Positions 1 through 7,551 of a stretch of 37,645 bases of DNA are shown one piece after another. This DNA comes from Bifidobacterium italicum (lineage in GTDB: Bacteria > Actinomycetota > Actinomycetes > Actinomycetales > Bifidobacteriaceae): contig NZ_MVOG01000028.1 of the NCBI RefSeq assembly GCF_002286915.1, positions 17,023 through 54,667 of the forward strand. Direction: 5' to 3'. The stretch's first letter is position 1; each line of letters starts with the position of its first letter. The notes under the pieces are model-generated. The model was not told the DNA's origin and did no database searches. It saw nothing but the letters and a program-made list of their open reading frames with translations. The translations under genes were made by a program, and so were the position numbers.

Positions 1-160
1 CGTCGTCGTTTTCGTGGACGAAGCTGGTGGTGGGGTTGCGTTGGAGGTATCTGGTGATGCCCTGGCGTGAGTCGTCAATGGTGTTGAGTCCCATGCCGGG
101 GCATGAAGTCCAGCATGCGACGACGGCGTCGTAGTCGTCGGGTGTCATGATGCGGATCAT
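1..160 (-). CDS. GNAT-family N-acetyltransferase, N-terminal part only
   Basis: The reverse complement opens with ATG at 158-160 and stays open to the window edge, giving 53 residues that begin MIRIMTPDDYDAVVACW. This is the usual first strand and helix of a GNAT acetyltransferase: a short strand, then a 'T-x-D-D-Y-x-A-V' turn, then a helix. A strong Shine-Dalgarno AGGAG (complement of 165-169) lies 4-5 bases before the ATG and fixes the start. The acetyl-CoA loop (Q/RxxGxG/A) would lie outside the window, so the family call rests on the N-terminus only and the substrate cannot be guessed. The gene diverges from the defence island and may mark its left boundary. Confidence 0.65.
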   Translation of the reverse strand, partial: MIRIMTPDDYDAVVACWTSCPGMGLNTIDDSRQGITRYLQRNPTTSFVHENDD

Positions 161-605
161 GGGTGCTCCTTGAATAATCAATGCGTATGTGAGATAGGAA
201 TCACGGAAGCGACCAACACTCCCTGCAGCAGGTCTCAATGAGTTATCTTTGATAATCATAGCCTCATCCACATCGAGCACATCACACTATTAAGTAAATA
301 TCACGACGCATTCACAACAAACTGGTACTGCAAACAAGTAGAGATTCGGCGATTCAGCACATCTCTACCTATAAACGTACATACCGCAACATGCCCCCCT
401 GATTTCCCTCATCGTTAATCCGACATCCATGTTCTTCGCCCTAACCGAAAAGACAGCGCACCCGTAGCAGAGTTGGTCAATTCTCCCTCAACGTCAATTA
501 GTAGACCTATGATAGATATATCAGTTTTACTACTCATCCTTCTGTTCAATCTTTGTAAGTCATCGGCAAGAGTCCCCAACACAACGTTGCAAGTAAGGCG
601 AAGAA
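161..605. other. 445-base intergenic region, AT-rich, no supported gene
   Basis: This gap is clearly richer in A+T than the housekeeping DNA to the right and separates the GNAT gene from the membrane-protein gene. A short minus-strand frame (415-633) crosses it, but it has no usable ribosome site, resembles nothing I know and overlaps the start of the next gene. I see no tRNA, no clear terminator and no convincing promoter pair. The composition fits acquired DNA at the left edge of the island. Confidence 0.5.
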
Positions 606-1643
606 ATGGAAGATAAGAATCATCACAGAACAACTATCACAAGAGTAATTACAGTTACCGCATTCATTATAACTTTAATAACTATTTTTATCTTAATTAG
701 CAAAAGAGTTATCAATATTAAAATTACTTATATACCCGTCAAATGGGAATGGAACTTCTGGACTTGCGCGGAAGCGATCGGCACCATCGGCGCCACCTTC
801 GTCGCTTTGTTCGGCTTGAATCTAAAAGAAAGCAGGGAGAAGCGCCGCTCAGTGGCCAAAGTGGTATCCTCTTGGATTTCAGAAAAGAGTAAACCAAACG
901 CAGATGGTAGTTCGTATGTTCGCACGGCAGTCATTCACATAAACAACGAAAGCGACGAACCAGTATATGACATTGCCGTGAACACGACTCTTGACGGCGG
1001 AGAGCATTGGATTGGACCACTTTCAGCTCCTGATCTGATACCCGTTCTTCCAGCCCACCGAGAACTGCAATTCGACATTACGATTCCACTACTTGGCCAT
1101 AAACATTGGAGTACACCGCAAGTGGCCTGCACCTTTGCTGACCCCAACGGCAGGATATGGGAACGCAACATTGACGGAACCCTAAAGGACTGCAGCAAAG
1201 AAAAGCCCCGCTGGGTAGACCTGCAAGACGATGAGCCACTTGTGAAAGACTACGATTTCACTCTATTTAATCCGATGGCCGTCTGCCTGAGCTTTCTTGA
1301 CCTACTTAATAGAGACCCATGCGGAGAAGATATGAAGAACCTGCTTTCTCCACAAGCGGTTGGTTGGAAAGATGTGGACTGGGAGAGCATCAGGCACGAT
1401 TTTGGGAAATGCGCGCCGACATCCAATGTTCGCTTTCCAGCACCTCAAGTCGCGATCATCTTACTAACGGACGACGAATCACTTCAAGGAAAGAAAGTCG
1501 AAGGTTGGAGGCAAAGAATTGACGCGAAAGCAATTGTCACCTTGACTTTCTCCCATGACCAAGGCTGGAGAATATTTGGAATAGGGAATCGCGTACTTCC
1601 CGAAGACATTCTCTTCCCCGAAGGAACGCTTACGCAAAGCTAA
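606..1643 (+). CDS. Membrane-anchored protein of unknown function, beside BREX
   Basis: A 345-residue protein I do not recognise. Two hydrophobic helices are visible, at about residues 14-36 (VITVTAFIITLITIFILI) and 51-72 (ending IGATFVALFGLNL). A basic, charged stretch (KESREKRRS) follows the second helix, which would leave the remaining 270 residues in the cytoplasm by the positive-inside rule. The soluble part is mixed strand and helix with no motif I can name. The start has a weak ribosome site (AAGG at 595-598). The coding sequence is AT-richer than the BREX genes that follow, so it was probably acquired separately. It ends 113 bases before brxA, and the BREX promoter lies in that gap, so it is probably a separate transcription unit. 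A defence role is possible from position only. Confidence 0.75.
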   Translation: MEDKNHHRTTITRVITVTAFIITLITIFILISKRVINIKITYIPVKWEWNFWTCAEAIGTIGATFVALFGLNLKESREKRRSVAKVVSSWISEKSKPNADGSSYVRTAVIHINNESDEPVYDIAVNTTLDGGEHWIGPLSAPDLIPVLPAHRELQFDITIPLLGHKHWSTPQVACTFADPNGRIWERNIDGTLKDCSKEKPRWVDLQDDEPLVKDYDFTLFNPMAVCLSFLDLLNRDPCGEDMKNLLSPQAVGWKDVDWESIRHDFGKCAPTSNVRFPAPQVAIILLTDDESLQGKKVEGWRQRIDAKAIVTLTFSHDQGWRIFGIGNRVLPEDILFPEGTLTQS

Positions 1644-1689
1644 ATTAAAGAATTTGAATAGAAACACCGCTCATGCATCCTCTTCGCTT

Positions 1690-1717
1690 TTGCGTGTCGT
1701 GTGATGTTGGCTACACT
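1690..1717 (+). promoter_or_regulatory. Probable sigma-70-type promoter of the BREX operon
   Basis: TTGCGT at 1690-1695 and TACACT at 1712-1717 are separated by 16 bases, a good match to the -35 and -10 consensus. Transcription would start near 1724, leaving a leader of about 33 bases to the brxA ATG at 1757. This also argues against the longer in-frame start at 1673, which would lie upstream of the promoter. No activator or repressor site is evident. Confidence 0.5.
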
Positions 1718-1756
1718 GAAACCAGCTGCACAGGGACGATTCGTGGAGGAGATGCG

Positions 1757-2434
1757 ATGCAGGAGCGTTGGGGGGTCGAGCGTGAGCAGCAGGACACCCG
1801 CTATCGTCTCTCGTTCACCGTCGGCGGTCTGCTGATGCCGCAGGGCGTGGTGTGCGCGCGTCGCTTCGTCGATTCCCGTCCGCAGCCGGATGTGCCGAAT
1901 GTTCCGGTGGGTGCGGCGATCGTGTCCATTCGTGACGAGGTCGTCGATTCCAACATGCTGGCGATTCGCACCGTGTCCGCGAACAGGCGCGTCACGGCGG
2001 AGGTGTGCAAGCGGCTGAGCGCCCTGTCCTATGCGGAGCTTGCATTGTTGGCTTCGGATGCCGTGTCCCCGCAGGACCGCCGTTATCTGATGTGGATCGC
2101 GATGTGCCGGTATTACCTGTTCGTCGGCGAGTTCGCCTCCGAGGTGCTTCGCGAGCGCTTCCTGCTCGGCGAGACGATCTCCCATGCCGACTATGACCGT
2201 TTCGTGCTCAACAAGGCACTGTGGCATCCCGAGCTCGAGTCGGTCAGCGCTGCGACGGCGTCGAAGCTGCGCGGCAACGTGTTCAAGGCGATGCGCGAGG
2301 CCGGGCTAGTCGAGGGGGATCCCCGCGGCGTCTGCTCGATCGTCCCCGCCGTGTTCGGCAGTTTGCTGGCCGCATTGGAGGGGCCGGATTCCGCTGCGTC
2401 GTCGTTCTTCCCTTCCCGTGGTCCAATGAACTGA
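1757..2434 (+). CDS. brxA: BREX protein BrxA (DUF1819 family)
   Basis: 225 residues, about the size usual for BrxA, a small DNA-binding protein that opens type 1 BREX operons. The family fold is helical. Visible here are the N-terminal 'YRLSFTVGGLL' segment, the central 'RRYLMWIAMCRYYLFVGEFASEVLRERFL' type helix pair (only partly quoted elsewhere), and a C-terminal winged-helix-like stretch around 'ATASKLRGNVFKAMREAGLV', typical of the family. I chose ATG 1757 because GGAGGAG at 1745-1751 stands five bases before it. The open frame runs 28 codons further upstream but lacks a ribosome site there. brxB follows after 6 bases, and the brxA stop codon forms part of the brxB ribosome site, so the two are probably translationally coupled. 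Confidence 0.88.
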   Translation: MQERWGVEREQQDTRYRLSFTVGGLLMPQGVVCARRFVDSRPQPDVPNVPVGAAIVSIRDEVVDSNMLAIRTVSANRRVTAEVCKRLSALSYAELALLASDAVSPQDRRYLMWIAMCRYYLFVGEFASEVLRERFLLGETISHADYDRFVLNKALWHPELESVSAATASKLRGNVFKAMREAGLVEGDPRGVCSIVPAVFGSLLAALEGPDSAASSFFPSRGPMN

Positions 2435-2440
2435 GGTCAT

Positions 2441-3148
2441 ATGCAATCGTCTTCCTTCCCCGGCTATGATGCGCTCCTGTCCGATGGCTCCTACGACGCG
2501 GCCAAGGATTTCGAACATGTGTTCGAAGTCATGTCGCAGCCGTCGTTTTTGCACATGACCGGCCTGGGCGGCGAGCAGCCGTTCTACATCTGCGACTATC
2601 CGGCCGAACGCGAGCTCGAGGTGCGCGGATGCATCGATACGCTTGCCGCGCGTCTGCGTACGACGAAGTACGCGGACGGCTCCCCCGCCCCTAGCATCCT
2701 GCGCATCGACCTGTTCGACAGCGTATGCGACTTCCTTCGCCACCGCGACGTGCTCGAACGCGTCATTGACCTCGAACCACGCCGGCATACGCCGATCTCC
2801 TCCGACCCGATGCGCGACGGGTTCCTCGAACTGCTCGTCAACATGGTGAACGCGACGAGGAACAACCTGTACGACTTCCTCGCCGAACATTACGACGAGG
2901 CGTTCGGGAAAGGCGGAGCGGACATCGTGTTCATCACCGGCATCGGCGCCGTCTACCCGTATGTGCGCGGCCACACGCTGCTCAACAACCTACAGGGGCG
3001 CATCGAGGGCAGTCCCCTCGTCATGTTCTTCCCCGGCACCTATGCGCAGAGTTCCGCGTCAGGCTCGTCGATGCGCCTGTACGACCGGATCGAGGCGGAG
3101 AACTACTACCGGGCAAAGAACATCAGGGACGTGTCCGTCATCAGCTGA
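2441..3148 (+). CDS. brxB: BREX protein BrxB (DUF1788 family)
   Basis: 235 residues. BrxB is a core BREX component required for phage exclusion; its biochemical role is not settled. The C-terminal half carries the family's best-conserved pattern: 'DIVFITGIGAVYPYVRGHTL', then 'LNNLQGRIEGSPLVMFFPG', then a final 'ENYYRAKNI' motif, as in other DUF1788 proteins. ATG 2441 is preceded by GAGGTCAT; the same ten bases AGGTCATATG occur at the pglZ start. It is the second gene of the operon, between brxA (6 bases upstream) and brxC (57 bases downstream). Confidence 0.9.
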   Translation: MQSSSFPGYDALLSDGSYDAAKDFEHVFEVMSQPSFLHMTGLGGEQPFYICDYPAERELEVRGCIDTLAARLRTTKYADGSPAPSILRIDLFDSVCDFLRHRDVLERVIDLEPRRHTPISSDPMRDGFLELLVNMVNATRNNLYDFLAEHYDEAFGKGGADIVFITGIGAVYPYVRGHTLLNNLQGRIEGSPLVMFFPGTYAQSSASGSSMRLYDRIEAENYYRAKNIRDVSVIS

Positions 3149-3205
3149 CGACGGCCCACATCCGACGACACGACATACGAACCACAGCAGACAGGGAAGG
3201 GAATC

Positions 3206-6200
3206 ATGGACGACACAATCGCACTCAAAGGCATCTTCACGAAGGACATCGACCGGCGCATCAACGGCGTGATCAAGGCGCACGACGACAGGGCCCTCGC
3301 CCAAGAGATTGACGAATACGTGCTGACGAACGAGATCCAGCACAACCTCGAGAAGTTCCTGGACGCCTACGACGACCCCGACAACCATGTGGACAACGGC
3401 GCATGGATCTCGGGCTTCTTCGGCTCGGGCAAATCGCACCTGCTCAAGATGCTCTCCTTCATCCTCGGCACCGTGCCGGACGCCCTCATCGACAGGAACG
3501 GCGACCCGTCGATCCCCTCGCGCGAGCGCATCGTGCGCACGATGATGGCCAAGGCGCACAACCAGGACAACTTCGAGCTCGAGGGCCTGCTCGACCGTTC
3601 GCTGCGCATCCCCGCCACGTCGATGCTGTTCAACATCGACCAGAAGGCGGACAAGAGCAAGCAGGCGCCGCTGCTGTTCACGTTCATCGACGTCTTCAAC
3701 GCCGCATGCGGCTATAGCGGGAGCAACCGCAGCGTGGCGCGCTTCGAACGCGACCTCGATGCCAACGGCAAGTACGAGGCGTTCAAGCAGGAGTTCGAGA
3801 CCCGTGCCGGCAAATCGTGGCAGGAGGGGCGCGACGAGGCCATCCTGTGGGATCCGGAGATCGGCCACGCCTACGCGGACGTGACGGGCGGCGAACCGCA
3901 GGCCGACATCATCGGCCGGTACGAGAACGGCTTCTCCGCAAGCGTCGACTCGTTCACCAACGACGTCGTCGACTGGCTCGACTGCCAGTCCCCCGACCAC
4001 CGCGTCCTGTTCATGGTCGACGAGGTCGGCCAGTTCATCGGCGACGACACGCACCGCATGCTCGACCTGCAGTCGATCGCCGAGGACCTGAACGCGAAGA
4101 CGAACGGGCGCGCATGGATCGTCGTCACCTCCCAGGAGAACCTCGACACGATCATCTCCAACCAGAGCCACCGTCAGGGCAACGACTTCTCGAAAATCCA
4201 GGGCCGCTTCTCGATCAAGCTCAAGCTCGACAGCGCCGACACGATGGAGGTGATCCAGAAGCGCCTGCTCGCCAAGAAGCCCGAATACGTCCCCGAGCTC
4301 GAGGACCTGTGGGAGCGCAAACACGACGATATGCGCACACTGTTCGAGTTCAACGCCAACACGCACTTCCAGGACAACAAGGCCGCGACGGAACCGGACT
4401 TCGTCGCCTCCTACCCGTTCCTCAACTACGAGTTCGGCCTGCTGCAGTCCGCGTTCCATGCGATGAGCGACTTCGGCATGTTCAGCGGCAGGCACTCCTC
4501 GGTCGGCGAACGTTCGATGCTGTCCGCATGGAGCGCGACGCTGCAGGCCACGGCCGACGAACGCTTCGGCTACCTCGTCCCCTTCGACCGTCTCTTCGAC
4601 GGCATCAAGGACATCCTGCAAAGCACGCAGACGCACCGCATCACCGAAGCCGACCAACGCCTCGATCCGGATGTGCGCGTCCTCGGCGTGCGCCTGCTCA
4701 AAGTGCTGCTCATGGTCAAGCACATCAAGGACTTCAAGGCGACGCCCCGCAACCTGCGCATCCTGCTGACCGACGGCTTCGATGTGGACGCCACCGACCT
4801 CGAACGACGCATCCAGGACACGCTCACCGTGCTGGTAAACCACACGTACGTGCAGCGCATCGACGACACCTACGCCTACCTGACCAACGAGGAGCAGGAC
4901 GTCGAACAGGAGATCAAGAACACCGACATCGACGACGGCGCCGTGACGAAATACCTCAGGGAGACCTTCGTCGACACGGTCAAGACGCTCAGGATCGTCT
5001 ACGGCAAGCAGCAGACGCCGTTCAGCTACACGCTCAGCATCGACGGCATCGCCCAGGGACGCACCGAACCGATCGGACTGGACCTGCGGACGCACGTCGA
5101 CGACGTCTCCGACCTCGTGCTTCAGACAAGCGGCGACAGGAGCACGATCTCGCTGCTGCTCGACCAGAGCGACACTAACTTGTTCAACGACATCCGCATG
5201 ATCGTCAAGACCGACACGTTCCTCAAACGCAACCTCGACGCCACGGACCGGACCTCGACGCGTCAGGCCATCATCATGGCGAAGCAGGCACAGAAGGAAG
5301 CACAGGAGCACGCCGTACGCGACCGCGTGCGGCAGGCGATCGCGAAAGGCTCGTTCTACTACAACGGCGCCGCGGCGGACGTGCCCGGATCCGACGCGGC
5401 GACCAGGATCACGACGGCGATGGGCGACGTGATCAGGAACCACTACTCCAACTACGCGATGCTCGTCGACCTCGTCTGCCACGACAACGAGATCGACGGC
5501 TACCGTGCGGCCGGGGCGGACGAGGAAGGCCGCAAGCTCGCCGGCACCGACAGCCAGATCCAGCGCATCGCGCCGATCACCGGCGACATCGTCGACACGC
5601 TCACGCGTAAGACCAACCAGAGGACGACGGTGAGCGTCAGGGACCTCATCGGCATCTACCATGAGGCGCCCTACGGATGGCCGGACGACATCATGCTGTG
5701 CATGCTCGCCTACCTGTACGGGGCGCACCGCATCGAACTGGGCATCGACGCGCATCCAATCGCGGACACGCAGCTCGCCGCATTGCTGCGCAACGCGAGG
5801 AAACGCGAATCGATCATCGTCACGCTCCCGAAGCGGGTCGATCCCACACACGTCAAACGGCTGGAGGAATTCGCGAGCGCCTTCCTCGACGGCCTGCGCC
5901 GCGGGCCGGGCATCGACGCACAGCAGTTCGCCCAGCAGGTGTTCGCGGGCATCGAGAACCGGCTGGACGAGATCAAGGACCTGCAGGCGTCCCACCGCGA
6001 GGACAAGGCGATCGTCGACCAGCTCGACGGCCCCATCAACATGCTGTCCTATGTCGTGCGCCAGCAGTCCCCCTGGCTGCTGGAGGGGTTCACCGATGCG
6101 GACAACGACTACGGATACGAGGCGGCGCTCAAACAGGATGAGGACGTCATCCGCCCGATTCTCGAATTCTTCAACGGCAAGCAGTTCCGCATGTTCAGGG

Positions 6201-6853
6201 ACAGCCGGCGATGGCTGCAGGACAACCGTCCGAACATCGCCGTGTGCACCACCGACGATGCCGGACAGCTGCAGGCGCAGGCGCAGGCGCTGCTCGACGA
6301 CCCGGACGTCTACCGCGGCTCCAAGACGCGCCGGCTCAAGGAACTCGTCGACCAGCTGCGCGCAATCGTCGACGAACAGGTGAACGATGAGCGCGCCACG
6401 GCGCTGACACGTCTCGACGCAATCGTCGCCGAACTGAAGGATTCTCCCCAGTACCGCGACGCCACCGACGACGCGCAGCGCATGGCGGAACGCAGGCTGG
6501 AAAGCGAACGCGCATGGTTCGAGGACGCCTCCGACATCAGCGCCATGCATGTGCGCGCCGAACAGGTGTCCAGAAAGCTGCGTCCGAGCCTGTACAACGA
6601 GCTGGCCGCGCATCCGCGCACGCCGGCACCTGTAGTGGCGCAGGAGACGCCGCACGTCGAGAAGGCGCCCGCGCCGGGACATGCGCCGGCCGCGGTCAGG
6701 TCGGCGCGGCATCATGTCATCACGATGGACTCCGTCTCCAAACCGGCGGGGTTCAGCTCGCTCAAGACAAAGGACGATGTCGACGAGTACCTCGACGAGT
6801 ACCGCCGTCATCTGATCGAGGCCATCGAGAACGGAAACGAGATCCTGCTATGA
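3206..6853 (+). CDS. brxC: BREX P-loop ATPase BrxC
   Basis: 1215 residues, matching the roughly 1200 typical of BrxC (also called PglY-like), the large NTPase of the BREX complex. Walker A is GFFGSGKS at residues 70-77 and Walker B is FMVDE ending at D272-E273, with the 'GDDTHRMLDLQ' continuation common in the family. The rest is mainly helical and charged, with no further motif I can name. The last 45 residues are acidic and follow a proline/alanine-rich linker near residues 1130-1160. The ribosome site GGAAGGGA precedes ATG 3206. The stop codon overlaps the pglX ATG (ATGA, 6850-6853), so the two are probably translated together. G+C is near that of the neighbouring BREX genes. Confidence 0.93.
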   Translation: MDDTIALKGIFTKDIDRRINGVIKAHDDRALAQEIDEYVLTNEIQHNLEKFLDAYDDPDNHVDNGAWISGFFGSGKSHLLKMLSFILGTVPDALIDRNGDPSIPSRERIVRTMMAKAHNQDNFELEGLLDRSLRIPATSMLFNIDQKADKSKQAPLLFTFIDVFNAACGYSGSNRSVARFERDLDANGKYEAFKQEFETRAGKSWQEGRDEAILWDPEIGHAYADVTGGEPQADIIGRYENGFSASVDSFTNDVVDWLDCQSPDHRVLFMVDEVGQFIGDDTHRMLDLQSIAEDLNAKTNGRAWIVVTSQENLDTIISNQSHRQGNDFSKIQGRFSIKLKLDSADTMEVIQKRLLAKKPEYVPELEDLWERKHDDMRTLFEFNANTHFQDNKAATEPDFVASYPFLNYEFGLLQSAFHAMSDFGMFSGRHSSVGERSMLSAWSATLQATADERFGYLVPFDRLFDGIKDILQSTQTHRITEADQRLDPDVRVLGVRLLKVLLMVKHIKDFKATPRNLRILLTDGFDVDATDLERRIQDTLTVLVNHTYVQRIDDTYAYLTNEEQDVEQEIKNTDIDDGAVTKYLRETFVDTVKTLRIVYGKQQTPFSYTLSIDGIAQGRTEPIGLDLRTHVDDVSDLVLQTSGDRSTISLLLDQSDTNLFNDIRMIVKTDTFLKRNLDATDRTSTRQAIIMAKQAQKEAQEHAVRDRVRQAIAKGSFYYNGAAADVPGSDAATRITTAMGDVIRNHYSNYAMLVDLVCHDNEIDGYRAAGADEEGRKLAGTDSQIQRIAPITGDIVDTLTRKTNQRTTVSVRDLIGIYHEAPYGWPDDIMLCMLAYLYGAHRIELGIDAHPIADTQLAALLRNARKRESIIVTLPKRVDPTHVKRLEEFASAFLDGLRRGPGIDAQQFAQQVFAGIENRLDEIKDLQASHREDKAIVDQLDGPINMLSYVVRQQSPWLLEGFTDADNDYGYEAALKQDEDVIRPILEFFNGKQFRMFRDSRRWLQDNRPNIAVCTTDDAGQLQAQAQALLDDPDVYRGSKTRRLKELVDQLRAIVDEQVNDERATALTRLDAIVAELKDSPQYRDATDDAQRMAERRLESERAWFEDASDISAMHVRAEQVSRKLRPSLYNELAAHPRTPAPVVAQETPHVEKAPAPGHAPAAVRSARHHVITMDSVSKPAGFSSLKTKDDVDEYLDEYRRHLIEAIENGNEILL

Positions 6854-7551
6854 ACACGAACCAGCTGCAGCAATTCGCCGCCGACGCCCGCCGTGCGCTG
6901 ATGGGCGCGATCGAACCGCGCGTGCGGGAGGCGTTGGATCCGGCCTCGGCGCTGTACGCCGACAACAGGACCGCCTGCGAGCATCTAAGGGGCGCCGCCC
7001 CGTCGGCCACGGACCACAAGGCCTTCGACGCCTATGTGGAGCAGGTCACCGAACGCTACGCATACCGGTGGTTCAACCGCATCATCGCATTCCGCTACAT
7101 GGATGTGCACGGCTACACGGTGACGCCGGTCGTCTCCTCGGCCGACCCGAAGAACGTCAACGGCCTGCCCGAGATCCTCACCGCCGCACGCCGCGGCGAA
7201 TACGACGAACGCGTCTTCGGCCCGGCGATCCGCACGAACGAGGCGATCCGGCAGCGCGTCGAGGCGATTCTCGACGGCGACATCACGACCGCAGACCCGC
7301 AAGGCGCCGCCTACGGCCTGCTGATGGCCGCCGCCTGCAACTACTGGCACACCTCGCTGCCGTTCCTGTTCGACGAACCGAACACCATCGAAGGCACGAT
7401 CGACGTCGTGCTAATGCCGCAGAACCTGCTGGCCGACGGCTCGCCATTGCGCGAAGCGATCAAGGTAAGCATGCGGTGTGGGCGAAGCGAGCGGCAACGT
7501 CGAAATCATCGGCTGGCTCTACCAGTTCTACATCGCACCACGCAAGGATGA
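6850..7551 (+). CDS. pglX: PglX N-terminal fragment (frame broken near 7480)
   Basis: The ATG overlaps the brxC stop. The first 210 or so residues are the normal BREX PglX N-terminus, including 'YAYRWFNRIIAFRYMDVHGY' and 'EAIRQRVEAILDG' and ending 'LLADGSPLREAIK'. The expected continuation, 'NVEIIGWLYQFYI', lies one frame over. If uncorrected, this frame runs on through about 23 unrelated residues to TGA at 7549-7551 and yields 233 residues. One extra G in the GGG run 7480-7482 would explain the change. A true mutation, a sequencing error, slippage and programmed frameshifting cannot be told apart from sequence alone. The upstream frame has a stop just before the junction in the downstream frame (TAA 7466-7468), so the break is confined to 7466-7483. 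Confidence 0.85.
   Translation: MNTNQLQQFAADARRALMGAIEPRVREALDPASALYADNRTACEHLRGAAPSATDHKAFDAYVEQVTERYAYRWFNRIIAFRYMDVHGYTVTPVVSSADPKNVNGLPEILTAARRGEYDERVFGPAIRTNEAIRQRVEAILDGDITTADPQGAAYGLLMAAACNYWHTSLPFLFDEPNTIEGTIDVVLMPQNLLADGSPLREAIKVSMRCGRSERQRRNHRLALPVLHRTTQG
7451..7490. repeat. 9-bp direct repeats flanking the pglX frame break
   Basis: GCGAAGCGA occurs at 7451-7459 and again at 7482-7490, an offset of 31 bases. The offset is one more than a multiple of three, and both copies are read in the same codon phase in their own frames. Loss of one copy plus the intervening DNA would therefore join the two pglX frames exactly. The resulting protein would be about 11 residues shorter at this point than one made by removing a single base. 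Confidence 0.7.

Noticed and set aside
415..633. 72-codon minus-strand frame in the AT-rich gap
   Set aside because: It overlaps the start of the membrane-protein gene, has no ribosome site at a usable distance (AGAAGG abuts an internal ATG), and resembles no known family.
1673..1756. Longer start for brxA
   Set aside because: The 28 extra codons lie over the likely promoter and lack a ribosome site, while ATG 1757 has GGAGGAG at the right distance.
3059..6811. 1250-codon open frame opposite brxC
   Set aside because: It is a complement-strand shadow created by GC-rich codon bias; its protein is an Arg/Val/Asp-rich composition with no domain, while the plus strand encodes a clear BrxC.
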